A stretch of DNA of 64,000 bases from Pseudomonas sp. GV071 (GCF_003050835.1 NZ_QAOJ01000008.1:62001-126000), one strand, 5' to 3'. Numbered from the stretch's first letter, positions 18,865 through 26,246 are shown. Program-made: numbers and translations. The notes: generated by a model from the sequence alone, not told the origin.

Positions 18865-18927
18865 AAAAGGGGACAGATTTATTATTCAACTCTAAATTAG
18901 AGCAACTTAATAAATCTGTCCCCTTTT
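18865..18927 (-). repeat. 63-bp island palindrome, inverted copy
   Basis: Has the 20-bp arms and the CTCTAA/TTAGAG apical stem of the element, but with the bulge order reversed (TTCAA first, CAACT second). It is therefore in the opposite orientation to all other full copies. Confidence 0.85.
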
Positions 18928-18928
18928 T

Positions 18929-19009
18929 TCCTTGGAGAAAAAAGTTGTTCCGGCGAAAGTTTTAAGAGAGCTAGGTTTTAAAGCTAAAGGGAGTAATCAG
19001 CCATGGTAG
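18929..19009 (+). pseudogene. toxin C-terminal tail, module 2
   Basis: Reads EKKVVPAKVLRELGFKAKG then SNQPW and a stop that overlaps the next ATG (ATG 19003, stop 19007-19009). The remnant begins directly at the palindrome. The short, basic, Trp-ending tail looks like a toxin terminus. Confidence 0.65.
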
Positions 19010-19485
19010 TCGGAGATATTGAGTTAGTTGCTTTTGAAGTTGAGAGATTTTCAGTTGGTGAGGGTAAGGTTTTCATTTATATACTTGGTCGAAAGTACGG
19101 AAATAATAAATTTAATTATGACTTGCTTGAGCTGTGTAGAGGTTTTGAGTTTGAGTTGCAAGGGCAGAGAGAATATCCTGCGCTGTTAGATTTTTCTTCT
19201 GAAGAGATTTTAGAGCTTCGAGAGTGTGTGCTGACAGATTACGAGGAAGTGGTGTGCGAAAAATATAAAAAACACGAGGTGTCCGATGAGGTAATAGATA
19301 ATATTTTCTTTTATTCTCCTATATATATATTCGATGCCTGCGGTGTTGCTTTAGTCCAAGGTTCAGTTCAGGAAAAGTTGCATTTTTATGATGATGTGGG
19401 TGGTAGTGTATGCCTGCTGCTTGAAAAAGGATTTTACTATAAGTTAATTCTTGAATTGGTTGATTGCATTAGATCTGACGCCTGA
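19003..19485 (+). CDS. orphan immunity-like protein
   Basis: A 160-aa acidic protein, rich in Glu, Phe and Tyr, with no signal peptide or membrane segment. Its ATG lies inside the last codons of the upstream toxin tail, the arrangement expected of an immunity gene. GGGAG stands about 10 bases upstream. The family is not recognised. Codon use is markedly AT-rich. Confidence 0.65.
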   Translation: MVVGDIELVAFEVERFSVGEGKVFIYILGRKYGNNKFNYDLLELCRGFEFELQGQREYPALLDFSSEEILELRECVLTDYEEVVCEKYKKHEVSDEVIDNIFFYSPIYIFDACGVALVQGSVQEKLHFYDDVGGSVCLLLEKGFYYKLILELVDCIRSDA

Positions 19486-19507
19486 TGACTGCGATTCAGA
19501 TAGGACG

Positions 19508-19657
19508 GAATAGGGACAGACCACGTTTTTCGCTTCTCCTAATACGAGTAGTCCATATTCTGTAATTTTAAATATAGGAAATAAGGTGGAGCAGCAGCAG
19601 GCCCCTAATATTGGAACCGAATATTGGAACCGAATAGGGGACAGACCACGTTTTTCG
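19508..19657. repeat. RAYT-A associated repeats and short tandem duplication
   Basis: Two copies of a motif beginning gaatagggg-acagaccacg lie at 19508-19532 and 19632-19657, the second just upstream of the truncated RAYT. Between them aatattggaaccg is duplicated in tandem near 19608-19633. The same upstream motif precedes the RAYT at 26876 and occurs inverted after it. Confidence 0.7.
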
Positions 19658-19691
19658 ATTATGAATATAAAGATAGGAAAAGGATTTCCCT

Positions 19692-19988
19692 ATGCCACGT
19701 CGTGCCAGGTTGCTTATTCCGGGTGTACCGCTTCATGTGATCCAGCGCGGGAATAATCGCGGGGCATGCTTTTTCTCGGACGACGACTATGTGTTTTATC
19801 TAAAACAACTTTTCGAACAAGCCCGTCAGCACGGTTGCGCTATACATTCATATTGCTTGATGACCAATCATGTCCACCTGCTTCTGACACCCTCTACAGA
19901 GCACAGTGTAAGTCGAATGATGAAGGGTTTGGGTCAGCGCTACGTTCAGTATGTAAATAGAACCTATCGCCGGACGGGCACGCTATGA
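19692..19988 (+). pseudogene. truncated RAYT (Y1 transposase) gene, lineage A
   Basis: The first 98 codons of a REP-associated tyrosine transposase, with the HUH motif in NHVHLLL, then an abrupt stop where the sequence changes into palindrome DNA at 19988. Its 296 bases match the intact lineage-A copy at 26876 with only about five differences that I can see, and the upstream bases match as well. The catalytic Tyr region and C-terminus are missing, so it cannot be active by itself. Confidence 0.85.
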
Positions 19989-19991
19989 GCG

Positions 19992-20051
19992 AAAAGGGGA
20001 CAGATTTATTAAATTGCTCAAATTTAGAGTTGAATAATAATGTCCTCTTTT
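19992..20051 (+). repeat. 63-bp island palindrome, degenerate right arm
   Basis: Left arm intact; the right arm has lost bases (ataataatgtcctctttt). It directly abuts the broken end of the RAYT gene, so it inserted there or replaced the rest. Confidence 0.8.
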
Positions 20052-20111
20052 TTTTCTTTCCCAGTTAAGTGGGCAGCTGATGCGTACTCTACCTATAAAG
20101 ATATGGCATGA
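20052..20111 (+). pseudogene. toxin C-terminal tail, module 3
   Basis: One frame reads FPVKWAADAYSTYKDMA then stop (20109-20111), starting at the palindrome and overlapping the first 32 bases of the next gene. The overlap is longer than in other modules, so this tail is less certain. Confidence 0.45.
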
Positions 20112-20592
20112 ATTCCAGTCGGTAGTGGCAGCTTTTAGTGATGAAACGCCTTTGAGGAAAGTTCTTGAAGTTATTTTGTTTTGGGTGAGGAGCAATCATA
20201 AGTATCTTACAGGGGAGCCGTTTTTGGACTATGGGGTAGATGGTTTTGCAAAGTTAGATGAGAGGGAGATCCCAGTTGAGTACTCTTCCTTTAAGGTAAG
20301 TGATTTAATTAATTTCAAGAGTGTTGTTTTGAAGCGTCAGGCTAGAGATACAGAGTCGATTGCGAGGTTTTTACGCGATACAGTCGAGGAGTTGGCGACT
20401 GTCGAAGTTGATGAAAAATGCCCCAGCTGTGAAACTGATGGAATGCGTGCCTTTATAGGTAAGTATAATGGTTTGTTGGCTTATCAGTGCAATGTCTGTG
20501 GGTTCTCCCACTATTCAAATGGATCTAGGGTCGAGAGCGGTGGATTAGAGTTTGCGAGTGAAAGGCAGTTGCGAGAGTTTGGCCTGATTTAA
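20080..20592 (+). CDS. orphan immunity-like protein with zinc-ribbon motif
   Basis: A 170-aa soluble protein. Residues 1-110 are mostly helical. Residues about 112-150 contain two Cys pairs (CPSC and CNVC) spaced as in a zinc ribbon. I do not recognise the family. The ATG at 20080 lies within the upstream toxin tail, as expected for an immunity gene, but the ribosome site is weak and a later start cannot be excluded. A zinc ribbon could mean a structural metal site or nucleic-acid contact. Confidence 0.6.
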   Translation: MRTLPIKIWHEFQSVVAAFSDETPLRKVLEVILFWVRSNHKYLTGEPFLDYGVDGFAKLDEREIPVEYSSFKVSDLINFKSVVLKRQARDTESIARFLRDTVEELATVEVDEKCPSCETDGMRAFIGKYNGLLAYQCNVCGFSHYSNGSRVESGGLEFASERQLREFGLI

Positions 20593-20688
20593 AAAAGGGG
20601 CAGCTTTATTAGGCTGCTCTGGCAGAAAAGGGGACAGATTTATTAAGTTGCTCTAATTTAGAGTTGAATAATAAATCTTTCCCCTTTT
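20591..20688 (+). repeat. island palindrome: left half plus full 63-bp copy
   Basis: A diverged left half (aaaaaaggggcagctttatt) is followed by a full copy at 20626-20688 with one arm mismatch (ctttcccc). The immunity gene above ends right at the half copy. Confidence 0.85.
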
Positions 20689-20691
20689 CTA

Positions 20692-20778
20692 CGCCTTTTT
20701 CTAGTTGTGGGAGGAGTCATTTTTAGAGTTTATTTAGATAGCAAGACGGAGGTTGTGACCAATTTTCATCCGAAATAA
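20692..20778 (+). pseudogene. toxin C-terminal tail, module 4
   Basis: Reads VVGGVIFRVYLDSKTEVV then TNFHPK and a stop 12 bases before the next ATG. The V.Y.DS.T.E.VTNFHPK ending is typical of secreted nuclease toxin termini as I know them. The remainder of the toxin is absent. Confidence 0.7.
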
Positions 20779-20790
20779 GGTGGTGTTTGT

Positions 20791-21144
20791 ATGGAAGAGT
20801 TATTTGGGCAGCCATATAGTGAGTCGGATCCATACAGGATTGTTAAGGGCTATTTTGACAGAATGTATAATGATGGGTGTTTTTTAGAAGCGATTGGATA
20901 TATCGTGAAAAAGTGGGGGTTCAGTACAGATGGCGCATGCTGTAATTTTCCAGATATGAATAGCCCGTTTGATGAAGAGCATTTTGATGGGGTCGAGTTT
21001 TCCTACGGGTTTTCACTCAGTACCGAGAATACAATCATTATTAGCGACGCAGTTCTATCTGAGTGCATTCGACTGGCCTGTGAAAAATACCTTCGACGCC
21101 ATCCTGAAGATCTCGCGAAAGTAAAAAAACTTTTGGATGGTTAA
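20791..21144 (+). CDS. orphan immunity protein, CdiI-like
   Basis: A 117-aa acidic protein. The pattern (GYFDRMYNDGCFLEAIGYIV, a central FDEEHFDGVEFSYGF, a terminal CIRLACEKYLRRHPED) resembles a family annotated as ribonuclease-toxin immunity protein CdiI, from memory. It follows the NFHPK-type toxin tail, which fits. AAGG stands a little over 10 bases before the ATG. It is probably cytoplasmic, and its full toxin partner is not in the window. Confidence 0.7.
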   Translation: MEELFGQPYSESDPYRIVKGYFDRMYNDGCFLEAIGYIVKKWGFSTDGACCNFPDMNSPFDEEHFDGVEFSYGFSLSTENTIIISDAVLSECIRLACEKYLRRHPEDLAKVKKLLDG

Positions 21145-21165
21145 GTTTCCAGATAGCTGCGGCAG

Positions 21166-21228
21166 AAAAGGGTTCAGATTTATTAAGTTGCTCTAATTTA
21201 GAGTTGATTAATAAATCTGTTCCATTTT
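21166..21228 (+). repeat. 63-bp island palindrome, diverged
   Basis: Full length, with changes in both arms (gggttcag, tgttccat) that do not compensate each other, suggesting an older copy. Confidence 0.8.
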
Positions 21229-21230
21229 TC

Positions 21231-21465
21231 TATTAAGCCGATTGACTTAATTTTTGATCCGGTTACTCAGAGATTTATCATGGGGGGAAATAACTTAGGG
21301 CATGACGGAATACTAATGGCAGGAAAAGTCCCGTCTTCTGAAAATATCGTAGGCGGCGGTATTTGGAATGAAGGTGGTGTACTTAGAACGTACGAGTGGA
21401 GCGGGCATTACGGTATGAATTGGACCCCTGCGCTGCGTGAGCAATTTAGTGTGTTTATGAAATAG
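21231..21465 (+). pseudogene. toxin C-terminal fragment, polymorphic toxin type 43-like
   Basis: The longest toxin remnant, about 78 codons. It includes NNLGHDGILMAG, IWNEGGVLRTYEWSGHYGMN and WTPALREQF. The WSGH.G.NWTP.LR.QF pattern is what I recall of the Ntox43 family. It begins at the palindrome without a start or export domain. An internal ATG at 21280 could give a 61-aa product, but that would lack most of the domain. The stop lies 38 bases before the next gene. Confidence 0.65.
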
Positions 21466-21503
21466 CGTGGTGTAAATGTTGTTCACACGCCGGGAATAAA
21501 TAA

Positions 21504-22010
21504 ATGAAAGATACGCTGCTTGCCGCTCTTCGAAGCGAGCTTTCTACTCTTAATCTGAAATGGAATGATGCATTCATATATGGCACCTCGCAGAAAACGC
21601 AATGGTTGCCAATTACGGTATTGTTTGGTGAAAGAATAGCGTTGGGGGTTTCAACTAATGCATTTTGGATGCGCAGTACGGCAACCGGAATACTGGAACT
21701 AGATGATGGCGACTCTTGTGTGTTTTTTTTGCCGGTGTTGGAAGCAAGTTTCGAGCAGTTTCAACTACGCGTTCTAGAAGGCCTTAGGGGCCACGGAATG
21801 TCTGATGATTTTTTCAAAGCCTTCCCATGTGAGCGCTTGGTAGTTGCTGGCTTAAAAAGTGAAAGTGAGTACTGGGTGAACATGGCAATGAAGTGGATAG
21901 AATGCATTCCATCGTCTTATGTTTTAAAGGAAGAATTGATTAGGTTGAGTGAGAGTGGTGTAACTCAACGTATACGGCACGACTCGAAAAAGCTGGCGAG
22001 GCGGATGTAA
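21504..22010 (+). CDS. orphan immunity-like protein
   Basis: A 168-aa soluble protein placed straight after the type-43-like toxin fragment, so the probable immunity to it. It has no signal peptide, membrane segment or motif that I recognise. GGGAA lies upstream of the ATG. AT-rich codon use fits the island. Confidence 0.65.
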   Translation: MKDTLLAALRSELSTLNLKWNDAFIYGTSQKTQWLPITVLFGERIALGVSTNAFWMRSTATGILELDDGDSCVFFLPVLEASFEQFQLRVLEGLRGHGMSDDFFKAFPCERLVVAGLKSESEYWVNMAMKWIECIPSSYVLKEELIRLSESGVTQRIRHDSKKLARRM

Positions 22011-22022
22011 GCTATAAAAGCG

Positions 22023-22072
22023 AAAAGGGGACAGATTGAACCACCCCCGATTTCTCGATCTGTCCCCTTTTT
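22023..22072. repeat. short variant palindrome
   Basis: Arms aaaaggggacagat and atctgtcccctttt, as in the 63-bp element, but the centre is different and shorter (tgaaccacccccgatttctcg). A half of the same variant lies near 24335. Confidence 0.75.
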
Positions 22073-22074
22073 TC

Positions 22075-22188
22075 GTTTTTTCTGTAGTTATACGAGACGA
22101 CGCGGGAGGCCACGACTTTGGAGACGGGAACTCTCAAAATCGAGGGTCGCACTTTAATGACGAATCGGGGAGTCACTATGTTTACTGA
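22075..22188 (+). pseudogene. toxin C-terminal tail, module 6
   Basis: Reads VVIRDDAGGHDFGDGNSQNR then GSHFNDESGSHYVY and stop. The stop lies 6 bases inside the next gene (ATG 22178, stop 22186-22188). GGHDFG.GN.QNRG.HFN is a typical polymorphic-toxin ending. Confidence 0.7.
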
Positions 22189-22819
22189 TATTAAATTACT
22201 GGTTTCCAGTGACGTTTCAGATACGAACGAAGTACTACATATACCTTCGTTAGATAGGCGTGAGTGGAAAAATATATCGGCTGCAAGTTTTTTTGTTCCT
22301 GAGCGCTCATTCGAGTCAATAGTTAAGGTCTTTAAGTTTTTGGGGTGTCGCTTAATGGATGGGCGCCCCGGCTACGAATTTATTCTGCTCGTGGGGAATG
22401 AAACCTGGCAGCCAAATTCGAGAGTGGTCAAGTGCAGAAAGTTGTGGGGCGCTATAAAGTTTAATGGTATAGATATTCCTGAGGAAGTAAGATTTCCAGA
22501 AGTTTGCTTGGAGGATGCCAAAGGTTTGAAGTTTTATGGCGGTGCAAGATTGACCTGTGACCTATATGATATTGCAGTTAAAGTACTGTTCGCTGAACGC
22601 GCTTCCTACATTGTTGCTGTGCCTAAAGGGTTGGATTTAGATGATCTCCTCATAAATGGTTGGAGTGGGAAACTGCAATCCGATATAGAACTAGTAAAAT
22701 TCGTTTCGAGCAGGAAAGGTCTGGTTTTAAAGAGGTTTGGAGATTTTGACGATCCAGAAGGTGGCTTTATAGCGATTGGTGATCCAGAGGTTATTGCTGA
22801 GCTTAAGGGGGGGGCTTGA
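22178..22819 (+). CDS. orphan immunity-like protein
   Basis: A 213-aa soluble protein. ATG 22178 with GGGGAG 7 bases upstream is preferred over the TTG at 22118, which would read toxin-tail DNA in the wrong frame. The start overlaps the toxin tail by 11 bases. The family is not recognised. The length and two-part composition suggest an immunity domain of the larger kind. Confidence 0.68.
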   Translation: MFTDIKLLVSSDVSDTNEVLHIPSLDRREWKNISAASFFVPERSFESIVKVFKFLGCRLMDGRPGYEFILLVGNETWQPNSRVVKCRKLWGAIKFNGIDIPEEVRFPEVCLEDAKGLKFYGGARLTCDLYDIAVKVLFAERASYIVAVPKGLDLDDLLINGWSGKLQSDIELVKFVSSRKGLVLKRFGDFDDPEGGFIAIGDPEVIAELKGGA

Positions 22820-22861
22820 TTTTTCGCGATGATTAAAAGGGGGGGAGCGAAAAAATAGCGG

Positions 22862-22923
22862 AAAAGGGGACAGTTTTATTAAGTTGCTGTAATTTAGAGT
22901 TGAATAACAAATCTATCTCCTTT
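22862..22923 (+). repeat. 63-bp island palindrome, degenerate right arm
   Basis: Left arm nearly intact; the right arm reads aataacaaatctatctcctt. It lies between the stop of one immunity gene and the next toxin tail. Confidence 0.8.
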
Positions 22924-22925
22924 CC

Positions 22926-22967
22926 TATAGTGGCGGTGTAATTCGTCCGACTAAAAAGGAACTCTGA
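22926..22967 (+). pseudogene. toxin C-terminal tail, module 7
   Basis: Very short: YSGGVIRPTKKEL and a stop one base before the next ATG. The spacing is the main support. Confidence 0.5.
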
Positions 22968-22968
22968 A

Positions 22969-23319
22969 ATGTTGCATGAAGAGCGCGTAACATATGAAAC
23001 CCTTAAGTTATGGGCTTTGGAGTGCTATTACGAGGGGTGCCGAGATCATGCGGTGATGAAGGGATGGCCTCACGAGCAAACCTTGGCTTATGTTGATTAT
23101 CAATTTGAAAGTGTATTTGAACGCCCCGTGGAGGATTTAATGTGGCGTGTCATCCTTTTGGTTTTATCTGGTGGGTGGGACAAAGATTGGTATTTTCGTG
23201 CGCGCCAAATGATCCAAAATAAAATTGTTAAAGATGGAATTGATAATGTTCTGGTCGGGGTGCCTCCGAGCGAGGCAGAGTTGTTTCGACACGATTTGAA
23301 AGTTTTGAAACTGATATGA
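22969..23319 (+). CDS. orphan immunity-like protein
   Basis: A 116-aa protein (LKLWALECYYEGCRDHAVM, YVDYQFESVFERPVEDLM, LLVLSGGWDKDWY). I recall similar small proteins in polymorphic-toxin immunity neighbourhoods but cannot name the family. AAAAAGGAA stands upstream at a good spacing. Soluble and probably helical. Confidence 0.65.
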   Translation: MLHEERVTYETLKLWALECYYEGCRDHAVMKGWPHEQTLAYVDYQFESVFERPVEDLMWRVILLVLSGGWDKDWYFRARQMIQNKIVKDGIDNVLVGVPPSEAELFRHDLKVLKLI

Positions 23320-23371
23320 AATTGTTGGTAAGAAAAAGTGTGTTAAGAGAACGAAAAGGAGAATGACAGAA

Positions 23372-23434
23372 TAGGGGGGGGCAGATTTATTAAGTTTCTC
23401 TAATTTAGAGTTGAATAATAAATATGCCCCCTTT
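23372..23434 (+). repeat. 63-bp island palindrome, diverged
   Basis: Left arm begins ataggggggggcagattt; right arm taataaatatgccccctttt. The centre has one change (tttctctaa). Confidence 0.8.
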
Positions 23435-23436
23435 TT

Positions 23437-23577
23437 CTCCGTCCCCAGAAGGCAGTTGAAATGCAAACTAGACTTAGCAATTTTATTAGAAAGGCAGACA
23501 ATCGACCTCCGGGGTCATATCCAAACACCTGGAGCGATGTTGAGTATGTGCGTGAACTATTGAGGGGCATTGGATAA
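23437..23577 (+). pseudogene. toxin C-terminal tail, module 8
   Basis: About 46 codons: AVEMQTRLSNFIRKADNR, PPGSYPNTWSDVEYVREL and LRGIG, with the stop overlapping the next start (TAATG). The frame is open from the palindrome onwards and reads like a folded basic domain. Confidence 0.7.
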
Positions 23578-23942
23578 TGCACTCAAGCGCTAAGGTATTT
23601 GCTGGTTTTGTGGGTTGGTTGCTCTCTCTGCGGCTTTTGTCTGAGGGGAAGCTACTTGAAATACTTGAAGAGTTTGATGGTGTTCAAGGGGTTGTAAAAA
23701 GCAATTTGTATATATCGGCATACGAGGAAATTGCTCGATACCTTGCCCATCTTCGATCGCTTGAAGAAATGATCTGCTTTGTTGAGTCGAATAGTGAAGT
23801 GTTGAGCGAGTTGCCAGCGGAACAGTATTATTTTATTGAGGCTGTAGTCGATGTATACGCTGTCAATGGGCTAAATGTTTCGAGGTTGATTAATGTTTCA
23901 CCCGATAAATACAGGGAGTATTTGATTAAACGCTTTGGGTGA
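23577..23942 (+). CDS. orphan immunity-like protein
   Basis: A 121-aa helical protein starting inside the TAATG overlap with the upstream toxin tail. The N-terminal 20 residues are rather hydrophobic (VFAGFVGWLLSLRLL), so membrane association is possible; some immunity proteins against pore-forming or membrane toxins are membrane bound. GAGGGG lies upstream. The family is not recognised. Confidence 0.65.
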   Translation: MHSSAKVFAGFVGWLLSLRLLSEGKLLEILEEFDGVQGVVKSNLYISAYEEIARYLAHLRSLEEMICFVESNSEVLSELPAEQYYFIEAVVDVYAVNGLNVSRLINVSPDKYREYLIKRFG

Positions 23943-23958
23943 TTAGTGCAAAAGAGCG

Positions 23959-24022
23959 AAAGGGGGACAGATTTATTAAGTTGCTCTAGTTTAGAGTTGA
24001 ATAATAAATCTGTCCCCTTTTT
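23959..24022 (+). repeat. 63-bp island palindrome
   Basis: Near-consensus copy with one central change (ctctagtttagag) and an extra G in the left arm. Confidence 0.85.
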
Positions 24023-24080
24023 CTTGAAAGACGGCTCAGGTACCGTTCGCCTTGTAACAGGAATTCCGGCAAAAAAATGA
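24021..24080 (+). pseudogene. toxin C-terminal tail, module 9
   Basis: Reads LKDGSGTVRLVTGIPAKK and a stop overlapping the next start (ATGA), the same coupling as in the intact cdiA and cdiI pair. Confidence 0.65.
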
Positions 24081-24301
24081 ATATATTTCGCGAAAATGAT
24101 GTCGTTCTTCTCCGGGAAGGGGTTGAGGCCAAAATAATTACTGGAGATGAAGTATTTATACCTGAAGGAACGGAAGGCACGATTGTTATTGTGCATGGCA
24201 ATGCTGATCAGCCTTTGGCTTATGAGGTTGAGTTTTTCGTTCCCGAGCAAAAGAATTTTGCTCTAGCTACGGTGGATGCAGGTTTAGTACGAAAAGTCTG
24301 A
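24077..24301 (+). CDS. orphan immunity protein, DUF4926-like
   Basis: A 74-aa beta-rich protein (ENDVVLLREGV, GTEGTIVIVHG, YEVEFF, ALATVDAGLVRKV). The layout matches the DUF4926 family of small SH3-like proteins, often found beside polymorphic toxins. It overlaps the toxin tail by ATGA. No membrane segment. Confidence 0.7.
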   Translation: MNIFRENDVVLLREGVEAKIITGDEVFIPEGTEGTIVIVHGNADQPLAYEVEFFVPEQKNFALATVDAGLVRKV

Positions 24302-24334
24302 TTGTTTTTGGGGTGCAAAAGGCGCCGGCGAAGC

Positions 24335-24450
24335 GAAAAGGGGACGGATTGAACCACTCCAGATTCCCCGGACAGTTTATTCATGGCCTTGAACTTCAGC
24401 GAAAAGGGGACAGATTCGAAGTAAAAAGGGGACAGATTTATTAAACGACT
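24335..24450. repeat. partial palindrome halves before the intact RAYT-B
   Basis: Three left halves: gaaaaggggacggattgaac (variant centre, near 24335), gaaaaggggacagattcgaa (near 24400) and aaaaaggggacagatttatt (near 24424). The last runs into the RAYT-B leader. Confidence 0.75.
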
Positions 24451-24492
24451 CTAATTTTTTGCAGGCGGCAACGCTCAAGGAGGAGCTCGAAA

Positions 24493-25179
24493 ATGCCTAG
24501 AATGGCAAGGGTGGTTCTCGCGAACTACCCGCATCACATCGTTCAGCGAGGCCACAATCGTCAGTTGGTTTTTGCTGAGGCGGCGGATTACCAACGGTAC
24601 ATTGTGGATTTACGTGAGCTTAAAGAAGCGTTTGGCATAAAGGTCTACGCTTATTGTTTGATGAGTAATCATGTACACCTTTTACTCGCCCCCGGCGATT
24701 CGATTGCAGGTTTGGGTCAGTTCATGAAAACGCTCGCGGCTCGTGCAACCCGCTACCGTAATAAGCTGGAAGGGCGGACCGGTACGTTGTGGGAGAGCCG
24801 GTACAAATCGAGCATTGTGCAGAGCGATAGTTACCTCCTCGCCTGTTGTCGCTACATAGAGCTAAATCCCGTGCGTGCGGGAATGGTAGAAGACGTTGCA
24901 GATTACCCATGGTCTAGTTATGCGGTTCATGCCCTGCAAAATGAAAGTTGGATAGATTTTGATCCTTGCTTTTGTTCATTGGGAAGCACGCCGGCCGAGC
25001 GAAGTCAGCGCTACGTTGAGTTTGTTCGTCAGTCCATTACTAGCGGCGAGATAAAGCTGATAAAAGAAGCTGTACAACGAGGGCAGCTCACGGGAAATAA
25101 CAGATTCGTTGATGAGGTAGAGCGGATAGCAGGGTTGCGAATTGAACAACGAGGTCGGGGGCGACCAAAGTTAGAGTAG
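24493..25179 (+). CDS. REP-associated tyrosine transposase (RAYT), lineage B
   Basis: A 228-aa single-domain HUH/Y1 nuclease of the IS200-like superfamily. It has PHHIVQRGHNRQ, the HUH motif in MSNHVHLLL, GTLWESRYKSS, then the catalytic-tyrosine helix region CRYIELNPVRAGMV and a basic C-terminus (QRGRGRPKLE). GGAGGAG lies 8 bases before the ATG. Such enzymes cut and rejoin single-stranded DNA at REP hairpins. A left palindrome half lies upstream and the inverted right half directly follows the stop (25180-25202), so gene and repeats form one unit. It appears intact. Confidence 0.9.
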   Translation: MPRMARVVLANYPHHIVQRGHNRQLVFAEAADYQRYIVDLRELKEAFGIKVYAYCLMSNHVHLLLAPGDSIAGLGQFMKTLAARATRYRNKLEGRTGTLWESRYKSSIVQSDSYLLACCRYIELNPVRAGMVEDVADYPWSSYAVHALQNESWIDFDPCFCSLGSTPAERSQRYVEFVRQSITSGEIKLIKEAVQRGQLTGNNRFVDEVERIAGLRIEQRGRGRPKLE

Positions 25180-25202
25180 TTTAATAAATCTGTCCCCTTT
25201 TT
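25180..25202. repeat. right half of palindrome flanking RAYT-B
   Basis: taataaatctgtcccctttt directly after the transposase stop, the inverse of the left half near 24424. Confidence 0.85.
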
Positions 25203-25242
25203 CCTATGGAGATTTCTAGAGATAAACTGGTGGGTGGTGTGA

Positions 25243-25410
25243 GAAGATATATTGCATAGAACAATTGGGCTCCGATCTGCTTCTGAGGCTCCTGTTTACT
25301 GGGCTACATTCAAGGCTAAAAAGTCTGACATAATAACCAGTGAAAACTCTCGGGACTGGATACTTAAAAGTCCTGAGTACGGTCTGTCTGGTTTGTGCGA
25401 GATAAAATAA
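25243..25410 (+). pseudogene. toxin C-terminal tail, module 10
   Basis: Frame reading SASEAPVYWATFKAKKSD, IITSENSRDWILKSPEYG and LSGLCEIK; the stop overlaps the next start (TAATG). A second short frame just upstream (SRDKLVGGVRRYIA) may be an earlier part of the same toxin separated by a frameshift. Confidence 0.55.
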
Positions 25411-26159
25411 TGGACACGTCAGCTTGGAGTTCCGTTGGTAGCAGCGATCAGGAGAGGCGGCAGCGCAATTGGTCGCTATTCGCAAACTACTTAAAAACGC
25501 GCCTGGTAGATCATCCCGATCCGGACGCGTACTTATCCGCCGCCTCTGATTTTTACCTCAGAGGTGAGTTGCCTCAGGCGAAGCAACGTCAGCTCCTGCA
25601 CCTGCGAGCGCCGCATCTGTTCGCTCTGCATCCGAGTCTTAGTGTTGATGCCGCAAGGGAAATTATTACGCTGACGGAGGAGGTTGATCACGACCTTCGC
25701 GGCTCGTTTTTTGTTTACTATTTGTATCCTAAGAGCTATTACACTTTTTTTGAGCGTGAGGCGCTGGATCCTGCGATTGGCAGTATTGTTATAGAGGCTT
25801 ACTACGGGCGTGATTATGCAGAGGCAGCAACATTAAGAGGCTTTGACCCCAAGCAGGAAGCCGCTCGTGTTGCCGATCAACTTGTTGAAGAGTTATGCAA
25901 TTGGTGGAAGCAAGAGGTTGATTGTCGCTGGTATCCAGCAGTTGGTCTGATCCCGTTTTTAATCGGCGCATTTGAATATATTGATCTGAATCATTTCTTC
26001 AATTCAGACTACTTCAATGGTTGGCTGGCGGATAATGTGAACGATACGGTTTTAATGGAGGCGTCCTCTGAGCTGAATTATTTTTCCAGTCAGTTCAAGA
26101 AAGCCCTTTCTTTGAGTAGGGCGTCGGACGAAATAAAGAGCTTTTATTTGAGTCGCTAG
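25410..26159 (+). CDS. orphan immunity-like protein, large
   Basis: A 249-aa helical soluble protein, the largest in the array. ATG 25410 lies in TAATG with the toxin tail and is preferred to a start five codons upstream. It is rich in aromatic residues in the centre (FFVYYLYPKSYYTFFE) and somewhat less AT-rich than its neighbours. I do not recognise the family, and its size leaves open that it is not an immunity protein. Confidence 0.6.
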   Translation: MDTSAWSSVGSSDQERRQRNWSLFANYLKTRLVDHPDPDAYLSAASDFYLRGELPQAKQRQLLHLRAPHLFALHPSLSVDAAREIITLTEEVDHDLRGSFFVYYLYPKSYYTFFEREALDPAIGSIVIEAYYGRDYAEAATLRGFDPKQEAARVADQLVEELCNWWKQEVDCRWYPAVGLIPFLIGAFEYIDLNHFFNSDYFNGWLADNVNDTVLMEASSELNYFSSQFKKALSLSRASDEIKSFYLSR

Positions 26160-26170
26160 GCGTGAACAGG

Positions 26171-26246
26171 AAAAGGGGACAGATTTATTAAGTTGCTCTA
26201 ATTTAGAGTTGAATAATAAATCTGTCCCCTTTTCTGTCCCCTTTTC
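26171..26246 (+). repeat. 63-bp island palindrome, consensus copy plus extra right end
   Basis: 26171-26233 is a perfect match to the consensus I derive for the element. It is followed by a second right end (ctgtcccctttt), as if two copies had recombined. Confidence 0.9.
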
